Of a DNA stretch of 64,000 nucleotides, positions 23,961 to 31,587 are shown one piece after another. Position 1 is the stretch's first letter, and every line of letters starts with the position of its first letter. Under the pieces are notes generated by a model. The model searched no databases and was not told where the DNA came from. It was given only the letters and a program-made list of their open reading frames with translations. Both the position numbers and the translations under genes were made by a program. Source of the DNA: Parvibaculum sp963975745 (GTDB taxonomy: Bacteria; Pseudomonadota; Alphaproteobacteria; Parvibaculales; Parvibaculaceae). The stretch spans positions 62,001-126,000 of the forward strand of contig NZ_CAXBIB010000006.1 in assembly GCF_963975745.1 (NCBI RefSeq), written 5' to 3'.

Positions 23961-24729
23961 GGGGATCACGACCCTGCTGCTGGCGGCCATGTTCTGTGCA
24001 TCCCTGCCCGCTGCCGCGCATGCCCAGACTACACCGGTCTGGGAGCCCGGCGATCCGCTGCCCGATCTCGGTCCGGATCTGATGCCGGTGCCGGCGATCG
24101 TCACGGCGCGGGCGGATGCCGCCGTGACGCCGCTGCCGCCGCCACCGCGACCGGCCGCGGCGCCGACAGCGGCAAAGACGGCCGCCGAGCAACCCGGGGA
24201 TACTTCCGACTTTCTCTGCGCCAAGGCTCCGGAAGGGGCGACTGCCGAGGTGCCGCCGCCTTTCAACGGCTGGCTGGTCCGGGTCTGCGCCCCACAGGGC
24301 CAGGCGCTGGTGCCGGTGAAGGGCAAGGCCTGGGTGCCGCATGGTTCAGCCGACACGGTTTCAATCCTGGCGTTGCCGCCCGGCGCGATACCGCCCGGCG
24401 GCGCGGGGTTCGATCCGCGCTATGATATTCGTTTCAGCGAATTTGCCGGCGTCGAGACGGATGGCGAGCGGCGGGCGCGCGCGACCGCGCTGATCCGCGC
24501 CGCAACACCCAATGGCGCCAAGCCGCCGCCGCATGACAGCGTCTGGCAACTCGATGCGCAGAGCAACATCGCGCTGCCCGGCGCGTCGGAAGCGGCGCGC
24601 TACAACATCTTCTTCTACGCCGCCAATGGCGAACCGAAGCGGATCATCGCCTGTCTCGACCAGTGCCGGCAGGCGCTGCATCTCGAAGTGCTGTCGGGCA
24701 CGGAGGCCGCAGAAGTTCTCGGACAGTGA
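23947..24729 (+). CDS. Exported protein of unknown function
   Basis: A 260-residue protein with a signal peptide (residues 1-26, AHAQ). A proline/alanine-rich linker (about 60-85) is followed by a domain with FLCAKAPEG and VRVCAPQGQ, then a C-terminal domain with IIACLDQCRQALHLEVL. The four cysteines in spaced pairs would allow disulfides. It starts within the end of the preceding gene in another frame, so the pair is coupled. No known family recognised. Confidence 0.7.
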   Translation: MAAARGITTLLLAAMFCASLPAAAHAQTTPVWEPGDPLPDLGPDLMPVPAIVTARADAAVTPLPPPPRPAAAPTAAKTAAEQPGDTSDFLCAKAPEGATAEVPPPFNGWLVRVCAPQGQALVPVKGKAWVPHGSADTVSILALPPGAIPPGGAGFDPRYDIRFSEFAGVETDGERRARATALIRAATPNGAKPPPHDSVWQLDAQSNIALPGASEAARYNIFFYAANGEPKRIIACLDQCRQALHLEVLSGTEAAEVLGQ

Positions 24730-24744
24730 GGCCGCCGAGATAAA

Positions 24745-24773
24745 TTGACATGATATGTGCCGATATCTAGAAG
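24745..24773 (+). promoter_or_regulatory. Candidate promoter upstream of the GST-like gene
   Basis: A consensus -35 TTGACA (24745-24750), a 17-base spacer and TAGAAG (24768-24773) as a weak -10. It would give a leader of about 110 bases for the gene at 24888. Confidence 0.4.
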
Positions 24774-24887
24774 CGTCGGTGGATGCCGCTTCCCCTCACC
24801 CTTTCCTCCCGCGCATCAAGGGGTGCTTCGGAGGACAGCCCCCAAGAACACCTTCGTCCGGAAGCGCGGGGAACAGAGGAATATTTT

Positions 24888-25991
24888 ATGACGCAAGGTT
24901 ATGAACTCTATGGCGCCGAGGTCAGCTATTTCACCGGCAAGGTGCGTGCCTATCTGCGCTACAAGCGCATTCCCTTTTCGGAAGTGCTGGCGACGCGCGA
25001 GGTCTACCGGGACATCATCATGCCGCGGGTCGGCTGGCCGGTGATCCCGGTGGTGGTAACGCCGGAGGACGAGACCTGGCAGGATTCATCCGACATCATC
25101 GACCATTTCGAGGCGCGCTTTCCCGACGCACCGGTCTATCCGCAAGGCCCGCGGCAAAGGCTTGTCGCGCTCATCATCGAGGCCTGGGCCGACGAATGGC
25201 TGAAGATCCCGGCCATGCATTATCGCTGGACCAAGAATCGCGACTGGGTGATCGGCGAATTCGGCAAGCTGTCGCGGCCCGACCTCGACGAGGCCGGCCA
25301 ACGCGAAATCGGCGAACAGACCGCGAAACCCTTTGCCGGGGCGTTGCCGGCGCTGGGCGCGACGCCGGAAACGGGACCTGCGATCGAGAAATCCTATGAG
25401 GGCCTGCTGGCCGAGCTCGATGCGCATTTCGCCGCGCATGACTTTCTTTTCGGCAGCAAGCCCTCGATCGGCGATTTCGGCCTCTACGGACCGCTTTACG
25501 CGCATCAATATCGCGATCCGGCGTCGGGCGAATTGATGAAGCGCATTGCGCCCCATGTTGCACGCTGGGTCGAGCGGATGTCGAAGCCGCCGCAACCCAA
25601 GGGCGGCGCGTTCCTCGCCAATGACGAAATCCCGGCGACGCTGAAGCCGGTGCTCGCGCGCATCATGCGCGAATGGCTGCCGGTGCTGCTGGCGACTGCC
25701 GGTGCCTTCAACACGCATCTGGCGACGCGGGATCCGGCCGACGCCGGAAAACCGCTGCCCCGCGCGCTCGGCATGCATGATTTCACGCTGGAGGGCGTGA
25801 CCGGCAAGCGGGCCATTTTCACCTTCGATCTCTGGATGCTGCAGCGGGCGCTGGATTTCCTGCGCTCCCTCGAGGGCGAGACACGCGAAAAGGCGGCACT
25901 TGTGCTAAAAGAGGCGGACGGGGAGCGGCTTGCCGACTTCCCGGCGTTCCCGCGCCTTGCCCGGCGCAATTTTCAATTGGTACTCGAATGA
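24888..25991 (+). CDS. Glutathione S-transferase-like protein, long form
   Basis: A 367-residue protein. The first 80 residues are a thioredoxin-like GST N domain (YELYGAEVSYFTGKVRAYLR, GWPVIPVV, DSSDIIDHFE). A helical GST_C domain follows to about residue 245, with the conserved FLFGSKPSIGDFGLYGPLYA. The remaining 120 residues are an extra helical tail not found in ordinary 200-220-residue GSTs. The start has AGAGGAAT seven bases upstream. The stop codon overlaps an in-frame ATG that could extend the ferritin-like gene. Confidence 0.82.
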   Translation: MTQGYELYGAEVSYFTGKVRAYLRYKRIPFSEVLATREVYRDIIMPRVGWPVIPVVVTPEDETWQDSSDIIDHFEARFPDAPVYPQGPRQRLVALIIEAWADEWLKIPAMHYRWTKNRDWVIGEFGKLSRPDLDEAGQREIGEQTAKPFAGALPALGATPETGPAIEKSYEGLLAELDAHFAAHDFLFGSKPSIGDFGLYGPLYAHQYRDPASGELMKRIAPHVARWVERMSKPPQPKGGAFLANDEIPATLKPVLARIMREWLPVLLATAGAFNTHLATRDPADAGKPLPRALGMHDFTLEGVTGKRAIFTFDLWMLQRALDFLRSLEGETREKAALVLKEADGERLADFPAFPRLARRNFQLVLE

Positions 25992-26101
25992 GCGAAGGCG
26001 GTTTCTTCTCGCGTATCTTCCGGCGCCGGCCCACAACAGCGATCATCCCGGAAGCAGCACAGGAAGCACCGCCCGAATTTTCGAAGCGCAAAGGAGCCCC
26101 C

Positions 26102-26383
26102 ATGTCGAGCGAAGGCCTGCACGAAGAAAACCTGTCCGCGGAAGCCCTCAACCTGCACCGCGCCATCGTCTCGCTGATGGAGGAGCTCGAGGCCGTCGAC
26201 TGGTACAACCAGCGCGCCGAAGCCTGCAGCGATGCCGACCTCAAGAAGATCCTCGAACATAATCGCGACGAGGAAATCGAGCATGCGGTGATGGTGCTCG
26301 AATGGCTGCGGCGCAACAACAAGGTGTTCGACAAGGAATTGCGCGAACGGCTGTTCAAGGACGGGACGATCGGGAAGGATTGA
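26102..26383 (+). CDS. Encapsulated-ferritin (EncFtn)-like protein
   Basis: A 93-residue two-helix protein matching the EncFtn family, which oxidises iron at the interface of an annular decamer. The key segments are MEELEAVDWYNQR (26-38) and HNRDEEIEHA (53-62), containing the Glu, Trp and His positions of the ferroxidase site. AAGGAG five bases upstream of 26102 argues for this start. An upstream in-frame ATG at 25988 would add 38 residues with an FFSRIFRRR basic-hydrophobic motif. No encapsulin shell gene lies next to it. The C terminus (FKDGTIGKD) lacks the usual LTVGSLR-type cargo tag. Confidence 0.88.
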   Translation: MSSEGLHEENLSAEALNLHRAIVSLMEELEAVDWYNQRAEACSDADLKKILEHNRDEEIEHAVMVLEWLRRNNKVFDKELRERLFKDGTIGKD

Positions 26384-26404
26384 GATATCGGATGCCACCA
26401 CTTT

Positions 26405-26573
26405 CCACCCTCCCCTTGGGGAGGGTCAAACGGCTGCAAGCCGTTTGGGGCGGGGGTGCAGCGCGTACGGAGAGTTCGTACGCTCGCAATATCCACTGCG
26501 GCGCGACGCCTCCCCCTCCCCAAAAAATTCTTCGCTAGCTCGAATTTTTTGACCCGCCCCCAGGGGCGGGTGG
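26405..26573. repeat. Inverted pair of palindromic intergenic repeat units
   Basis: Most of the 213-base gap after the EncFtn-like gene. Unit 1 (26405-26463) reads CCACCCTCCCCTTGGGGAGG, then GGTCAAA, a small hairpin and TTTGGGGCGGGGG. Unit 2 (26511-26573), on the opposite strand, has the same frame, but its hairpin arms are AAATTC/GAATTT. A GCGTACG/CGTACGC hairpin (26463-26483) lies between them. A third unit is at 59248-59306. Confidence 0.8.
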
Positions 26574-26596
26574 GTCGACAGGCCACAAGGCGGTTC

Positions 26597-27385
26597 CTAC
26601 CGCACCTGGCCGCCATCGACCACCAGCACCTCGCCGGTGACGAAGCTGGCACGGGAGCTCGCGAGATAAAGCGCGGCGTCGGCGATTTCCTCCACCGTGC
26701 CGAAGCGGCGCAGCGCCACTTCGCGCTTGATCCAGCGTTCCCAGGCTTCGGGGCGGTCCTTCGTGTTCCTGTCCCAGACGCCGCCTTCAAAAAGAATGTT
26801 GCCGGGCGCGATCGCGTTGACGCGGATGCCCTCCTTGCCGACGAAGCGGGCGAGCTGGCGCGTCTGGTGGTTGATCGCGGCCTTGGAGGCCGCATAGGTC
26901 AGCGCGGTGCCCATGGCATCGACGCCGGCAATCGATGAAATGAAGATCAGATTGGCGCCTTCGCGTTCAGCCGCCGGCCGCGACAGGATGCGGCGCAGCG
27001 CCTCGCGGCCGAGCCAGACCGATCCGAAAAGGTTCTGCTTCATGTCGGCTTCCCAGTCTTCGTCGGAGACATCGAAGCCCAAGGGCGCGCGCGACAGGCC
27101 GACATTGGCAATCGCGCAGTGAAGGGGACCGAGCTTCGCCTCCGCCGCGTCGAGCGCCACCGCGATGTCGGCCGAGGCCGTCATGTCGCCCGCGACCGTG
27201 AAAAGATTTTCAGCCTTCACGCCTTCGGCGATCAGCGCGTCGCGCGCCGCATCGAGCGCCTCGACGCCGCGCGCGGCCATCGCCACTTTTGCGCCTTCCG
27301 CGGCAAAGGCGCGCGCCATGCCGAGACCGATGCCGCGGCTCGCGCCGGCGATGAAGACATGTCTGTTCTGAAGCTCGAGATTCAT
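26597..27385 (-). CDS. SDR family oxidoreductase
   Basis: A 262-residue short-chain dehydrogenase. The dinucleotide motif AGASRGIG is near residue 14, the structural IANVG replaces NAG, and the catalytic Ser-Tyr-Lys are in ISSIAGVDAMGTALTYAASK. The end reads EVLVVDGGQVR, as in many FabG-like SDRs. GGVWDRN resembles the GGVWDM of the SDR at 10.9-11.7 kb. The ATG at 27385 has GGGAGAGG about seven bases upstream, and the longer frame to 27736 overlaps the divergent gene. Substrate unknown; a 3-hydroxyacyl-type substrate would fit the surroundings. Confidence 0.85.
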   Translation of the reverse strand: MNLELQNRHVFIAGASRGIGLGMARAFAAEGAKVAMAARGVEALDAARDALIAEGVKAENLFTVAGDMTASADIAVALDAAEAKLGPLHCAIANVGLSRAPLGFDVSDEDWEADMKQNLFGSVWLGREALRRILSRPAAEREGANLIFISSIAGVDAMGTALTYAASKAAINHQTRQLARFVGKEGIRVNAIAPGNILFEGGVWDRNTKDRPEAWERWIKREVALRRFGTVEEIADAALYLASSRASFVTGEVLVVDGGQVR

Positions 27386-27524
27386 CCGGTTCCTCTCCCA
27401 TTCGATCCGCCAAAGCCTAGCGGCCGCGCCGCGACATGCAAGCGGGGCTCGCCTGCCGGCCGGAATCGGGTCTATGCTCCGGGGCCGGACAGATCGGTCC
27501 GGGGCGCGGGGAGGCGCTGGCGGG

Positions 27525-28808
27525 ATGACGGGGGCGGCAGCGATCAAGGGGCGCGACGGACGGCTCGTCCCGGCACGGCGGGTCGCGCCCGTCCATGACA
27601 GCATTGTCATCAGCAGCCACGGCATCGGCGCCATCACGCTGGCGGCGCGGCTGGCGCGCGAGCCGGTCTTTGCGGGCCGGGTGACCGTGGCGGCAAAGCC
27701 CGTCACCGAGACGCGGCAGCTGATCGACGGCTGCACGCTCAGAGCGCGCTCGATCGACTATTACGCGGCGGCGTCGGGCAGCAGCCGCGACGATATTGTC
27801 GCGCGCGTTTACGGCCAGCGCGCCCATGCAGCCGAGACGCACCGACAGATGGCCGGCGTGGCGCGGCCGCATGGCAATGGCGTCGCGTTTGCGCGCGTCG
27901 AGCCATGGATGCGCAATCAGGGCGTCAAGCGCGACCGGACCGAAGGCGCGCCGCTTGCCTATGGCGTCCGGAATTCCCGGCTGATGGCCGTGCTCAACGA
28001 GAAGGCGGCCCAATGCGGCGTTCGCTTCGACAGCAGCGGGGCCGCGACCTATGACGAATTGCGCGCCTTGTCCGATGGGAAAAACCCGCTGGTGGTCAAC
28101 GGCACACCCAAGCCGATCAAGGGCGCCACATGGCTGCACCAGCCAGCCGCCCCGAAACATTTCGTGGCCGCCGCGCAGATGGCCTTCACGGCGCCGCAGC
28201 TCGAAACACGGGGCGTGCTGCAGCGGCACGATTCCTTCGTCGGTTTCATTCATCGCGACGGCGCCATCGACATGAGCGTCTATTATCCGTTCCAGGACCC
28301 GCTTTCGCCGCGGGCGGAATATTACGGCATCTTCTATCGTTTCGTTCGCGACGGCAGCGAGGCGCGGCGCGAGGCACATCAGCGCGCCTTGCGCGCCGAG
28401 CTCGAAGCGGTGGGCGAGGCACTCGGGCTCCAGCCCGACGATCCCGACGAGACGGCAGCGGTCGCCTGGGTGCCGGCATCGTCCTGGGCCTTCACCAGAA
28501 ACCGGCAGCACGGCGTGCTCGACCTCAGCCGGATCAGCGGCGCGGGCGCGCCGATCATCACCGGCGACGGCATGACGCGGGCCGGGCTCGGCGCGATGGC
28601 CGCCGCCGAAGCGCTGATCGAGGGCGGCGATCCCGCGGAAGCGATGAACCGGGCGCTGACGCTTTATCGCCGCCTCAACATGGTCCAGGCGGGCGGGATG
28701 GCCTGGACGCCGGGGCTTTCGGCCTGGACGCTGGAACGGGCGCCGCGCCTGGCGATGCTGGGACCCGGCAAGTCGCGCGACTGGGACATGTGGGCCGGCG
28801 CCTGGTGA
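27525..28808 (+). CDS. Putative FAD-dependent oxidoreductase
   Basis: A 427-residue protein that looks like a flavoprotein but is hard to place. A Rossmann-like start IVISSHGIGAITLAARLA carries a relaxed glycine motif. Near the C terminus IITGDGMTRAGLGAMAAAEAL matches the GD-box region where group A flavin monooxygenases bind FAD ribityl. Between them are a strand-rich substrate domain and VNGTPKPI. The start ATG at 27525 has GGGGAGG upstream. It precedes a styrene-oxide-isomerase-like membrane protein by 43 bases, which suggests joint action on an epoxide or related product (inference). Confidence 0.6.
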   Translation: MTGAAAIKGRDGRLVPARRVAPVHDSIVISSHGIGAITLAARLAREPVFAGRVTVAAKPVTETRQLIDGCTLRARSIDYYAAASGSSRDDIVARVYGQRAHAAETHRQMAGVARPHGNGVAFARVEPWMRNQGVKRDRTEGAPLAYGVRNSRLMAVLNEKAAQCGVRFDSSGAATYDELRALSDGKNPLVVNGTPKPIKGATWLHQPAAPKHFVAAAQMAFTAPQLETRGVLQRHDSFVGFIHRDGAIDMSVYYPFQDPLSPRAEYYGIFYRFVRDGSEARREAHQRALRAELEAVGEALGLQPDDPDETAAVAWVPASSWAFTRNRQHGVLDLSRISGAGAPIITGDGMTRAGLGAMAAAEALIEGGDPAEAMNRALTLYRRLNMVQAGGMAWTPGLSAWTLERAPRLAMLGPGKSRDWDMWAGAW

Positions 28809-28851
28809 CCGGGATCATTTCACGACAAGACAACTCACAGGGGGAACGACG

Positions 28852-29298
28852 ATGACCAAGAACATGCAGATGACGCTGGTGGCGCATGGGGCGCTGGTGT
28901 TTCTCGCCGGCATGCTGGCGGGATTCCCGTTCGCTTCCGTGCTTGTCGCCTCGCTCGATCCGGCGGCGACGACGATGTGGCCGGGCGATGTGCGGGCCTG
29001 GAAGATGGCGCATATGGAAGGCGCGCTGAACGGCATGCTGATGATCGCGGTCGCCGCCGCCATGGCGCATGCGGCGATGGGCGCCGGCATGCAGAAGATC
29101 ATCGTGTGGGGGCTGATCGTGACCGGCTGGGGCAACATCGTCGCCTCGGTCGTCAGTGCGATGACCGGCGGGCGGGGCCTCGGCTTTACCGGGCTTGACT
29201 GGAATTCGCTGACCTTCACGCTGTTCATGCTGGCCATCATCGGCGTCGTTGCGGCGATGATGGCGGTGGCCGTCGCGGCGTTCAGGAATCGCAACTGA
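28852..29298 (+). CDS. Four-helix membrane protein, styrene-oxide-isomerase (StyC)-like
   Basis: A 148-residue integral membrane protein with four hydrophobic segments (about 8-35, 58-77, 82-103, 119-143). The motif AHMEGALNGM (53-62), GWGN (92-95) and RGLGF (108-112) line up with AHSGPALNGM, GWAN and RGLTF of styrene oxide isomerases. In those enzymes the histidine of the first motif binds heme b. Similarity outside these motifs is weak, so a true isomerase activity is not proven. It starts behind GGGGGAACG and ends directly against the convergent SbtB-like gene. Confidence 0.6.
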   Translation: MTKNMQMTLVAHGALVFLAGMLAGFPFASVLVASLDPAATTMWPGDVRAWKMAHMEGALNGMLMIAVAAAMAHAAMGAGMQKIIVWGLIVTGWGNIVASVVSAMTGGRGLGFTGLDWNSLTFTLFMLAIIGVVAAMMAVAVAAFRNRN

Positions 29299-29622
29299 TC
29301 AGAAGTGGTCGGCGCGCAAAACCGCGACGTCCGAGACAGTGACAATGCCGATGTGACGCTTGACCAGGGCGAAAACCGGCTCGAGCACCGCATCGAGATT
29401 TTCCTCGGCCGCGATCACCGTGACCGAGACCATGGCGCCGGCCGTCGACGGCAGACCCTCGCGGCTCCAGACGCCGTGATGGCCCTTGCCGCCCAGCACC
29501 GGCAGCACCGTGTAGCCGGTGACGTCGAGACGGTCGAGCAGATCGGTCAATCGCTTCAGCACCGGCGCCTCCAGCACGATGTCGATGCGTTTCCTGGCAT
29601 GCAACTCCATGACGGGCCTCAT
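29299..29622 (-). CDS. sbtB: PII-like signalling protein, SbtB type
   Basis: A 107-residue PII-superfamily protein. GYTVLPVLGGKGHHG forms the T-loop base region and AMVSVTVIAAEENLDAVLEPV the following ferredoxin-like strand and helix. It begins in the stop codon of the SbtA gene (ATGA), the arrangement seen for SbtB, which binds adenine nucleotides and plugs SbtA. An ATG at 29610 with GAGG upstream may be the real start. No C-terminal CGPxGC redox loop is present, so the redox-responsive form is excluded. Confidence 0.8.
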   Translation of the reverse strand: MRPVMELHARKRIDIVLEAPVLKRLTDLLDRLDVTGYTVLPVLGGKGHHGVWSREGLPSTAGAMVSVTVIAAEENLDAVLEPVFALVKRHIGIVTVSDVAVLRADHF

Positions 29623-30599
29623 CCGGCAATGCGCTGGGCCAGCGCCGCATAGAGCGGGATGCCAAGCGTCAGGTTGAAGGGAAAGGTGACGCCGAGCGAG
29701 AGCGTCAGATAGATGGCGGGATTGGCCTCGGGCAGTGCGAGGCGCATGGCGGCCGGCACCGCGATATAGGAAGCCGACGCCGCCAGCGTGATCAGCAGCG
29801 CCGTGCCGCCGACCGAGAGGCCCAGCGTCAATGCCAGCAGGCCGGTCAGCGCCGCCGAAAGCAGCGGAAAGTAGATGCCGAAGCCGATCAGCGCCGGCGA
29901 GAGCGCTCTTCCGCCCTGACGCAGGCCGCGGCCGGCGACAAGTCCCATGTCGAGCAGGAAGAGGCAGAGGATGCCGCGGAAGGGATCGACAATGAAGGGT
30001 GCGATCATGGCCATGCCCTCTTCGCCGGTGGCCCAGCCGATCAGGAAGGCGCCGACCAGCACCACGACCGATCCGTTGGTGCCGACCTCGCGCAGCAGTG
30101 CCGAGGTGCTTTCGCCTTCGGGCCGCGCCGGGGCGCCGCGACGGGCCAGCAGAAGTGCGGCGATGATGGCCGGCGTCTCCATGACGGCGGCGACCGCAAT
30201 CAGATATCCCTCATAGGCGAGGCCGAGGCTTTTCAACGCCTCGGTGGCGGCGACGAAGGTGACGATCGAGATCGAGCCGTAGTGGCCGGCGACGGCGGCC
30301 GCATCGACGGCCGAAAGCCGTGTCGTCAGCCGCAGCAGCGCGAAACCGATGACCGGGATCGAGAAGGACAGCAGGATGCCGGCGCCGATGGTCAGCGCCA
30401 TGGTGGCATCGATGCCGGATTTTGCCACCTCGGCGCCACCCTTGAAACCGATCGCCAGCATCAGATAGAGCGCCAGCAGCTTGGCCGCCGCTTCGGGCAC
30501 CGAGAGATCGGAGCGGATCAACGCCGCGGCAACGCCCAGCGCGAAGAACAGGACCATCGGCGAGACGATGTTCTGAACGGCAAGATCGAGAATCGACAC
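29619..30599 (-). CDS. sbtA: Sodium-dependent bicarbonate transporter family permease, SbtA type
   Basis: A 326-residue inner-membrane protein with about ten hydrophobic segments in two inverted halves. Family signatures are MLAIGFKGGAEVAKSG in the first half, AVAGHYGSISIVTF at the substrate region, YLIAVAAVMETPAI, and ASASYIAVPAAMRLALPEANP in the second half. It starts with GTG behind GGAG. Known SbtA proteins import bicarbonate with sodium. In a heterotroph it could feed carboxylases or pH control. It is directly coupled to the PII-like gene. Confidence 0.88.
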   Translation of the reverse strand: MSILDLAVQNIVSPMVLFFALGVAAALIRSDLSVPEAAAKLLALYLMLAIGFKGGAEVAKSGIDATMALTIGAGILLSFSIPVIGFALLRLTTRLSAVDAAAVAGHYGSISIVTFVAATEALKSLGLAYEGYLIAVAAVMETPAIIAALLLARRGAPARPEGESTSALLREVGTNGSVVVLVGAFLIGWATGEEGMAMIAPFIVDPFRGILCLFLLDMGLVAGRGLRQGGRALSPALIGFGIYFPLLSAALTGLLALTLGLSVGGTALLITLAASASYIAVPAAMRLALPEANPAIYLTLSLGVTFPFNLTLGIPLYAALAQRIAG

Positions 30600-30702
30600 G
30601 GGCAGAACTCCACTGCAGCGGCGGCGCTTCCTCCTACACGAAATCCGCCCGCAGGTCAGCAGGAGACGGACGCAGCGTCAGGCTGGCGGGACCGCCGCTC
30701 CC

Positions 30703-30731
30703 TTGTGGCCACGGCGGGGCCTGCCTAGACT
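30703..30731 (+). promoter_or_regulatory. Candidate promoter of the enoyl-CoA hydratase operon
   Basis: TTGTGG (30703-30708), a 17-base spacer and TAGACT (30726-30731), about 30 bases before the ATG. Confidence 0.35.
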
Positions 30732-30762
30732 TTCGCCAAAGATATACGGGGAGGACGCCGTC

Positions 30763-31587
30763 ATGGATTACAGCCAGATCACGGTCGAGAGACGCGGCGC
30801 GATTTCGCTGATCACGCTCAACCGGCCCGACAAGCTCAATGCCTGGACGCCGCGCATGGCCGAAGAACAGGCACATGCGATCATGGCGGCCAACGACGAT
30901 CCGGATATCGGCGCCATCGTGATGACCGGCGCCGGGCGCGGCTTCTGCGCCGGGGCCGACATGGACGCGACCTTCAAGACGCGGCTCGACGGCCGGGACC
31001 CTGGCAACGACACGGCCGGCGGTTCGGGGGGGATGCCGGCCGGGGTCGACTGGATCGAGCTGGTGCGTTCCTCGAAACCGATGGTGGCGGCGGTCAACGG
31101 ACCGGCGGTCGGCATCGGCGTCACGATGATCCTGCCCTTCGACACGGTCGTCGCGGCCGAAGAAGCCAGGTTCGGCATGGTGTTCGTCAAGGTCGGTATC
31201 GTGCCCGAACTCGCATCGTCGCATTTCCTGGTGGCGCGGATGGGCTGGGGCCATGCCAACGAGATGATGCTGACGGCACGGCTCTATCCGGCCGCGGAAG
31301 CGCGCGAAAAGGGACTTTGCGAGTATGTGGTGCCGCAGACCTCGCTTCTCGACAAGGCCTTCGAGATCGCCAATCTGATGGCCGAGAACCCGTCGCGGCA
31401 ATTGCGCATGACCAAGCAACTGATCACGCAGAATGCCAGCGAGACCGATCTTGCTCTTGCGCAGAAGCGCGAAACCGATGCGCTGAAGATCTGCTGGACG
31501 ACACCGGAGCACCACGAGGCGGTCGACGCCTTTCTCAACAAGCGCAAACCCGACTTCAAGAAGGCCGCGACGCGGGCCGCCGAATGA
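30763..31587 (+). CDS. Enoyl-CoA hydratase/isomerase family protein
   Basis: A 274-residue crotonase-fold protein. The oxyanion-hole glycines are in FCAGADM and NGPAVGIGVTM. The catalytic glutamate position is retained in VKVGIVPELASSHFL, a variant typical of the GIVPE subclass, whereas the other classical glutamate is not in its usual place. It is therefore probably a hydratase with relaxed specificity or an isomerase. GGGGAGG precedes the ATG at 30763. It is coupled by ATGA to an alpha/beta hydrolase. Confidence 0.87.
   Translation: MDYSQITVERRGAISLITLNRPDKLNAWTPRMAEEQAHAIMAANDDPDIGAIVMTGAGRGFCAGADMDATFKTRLDGRDPGNDTAGGSGGMPAGVDWIELVRSSKPMVAAVNGPAVGIGVTMILPFDTVVAAEEARFGMVFVKVGIVPELASSHFLVARMGWGHANEMMLTARLYPAAEAREKGLCEYVVPQTSLLDKAFEIANLMAENPSRQLRMTKQLITQNASETDLALAQKRETDALKICWTTPEHHEAVDAFLNKRKPDFKKAATRAAE

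Noticed and set aside
25988..26101. Longer start of the EncFtn-like gene
   Set aside because: The frame overlaps the previous stop codon (ATGA) and could be used, but AAGGAG before 26102 and family length favour the short form. Kept as an alternative.
27525..28808. Naming the flavoprotein a styrene monooxygenase (StyA)
   Set aside because: Residue patterns of StyA outside the FAD regions are not found; only the neighbour hints at it.
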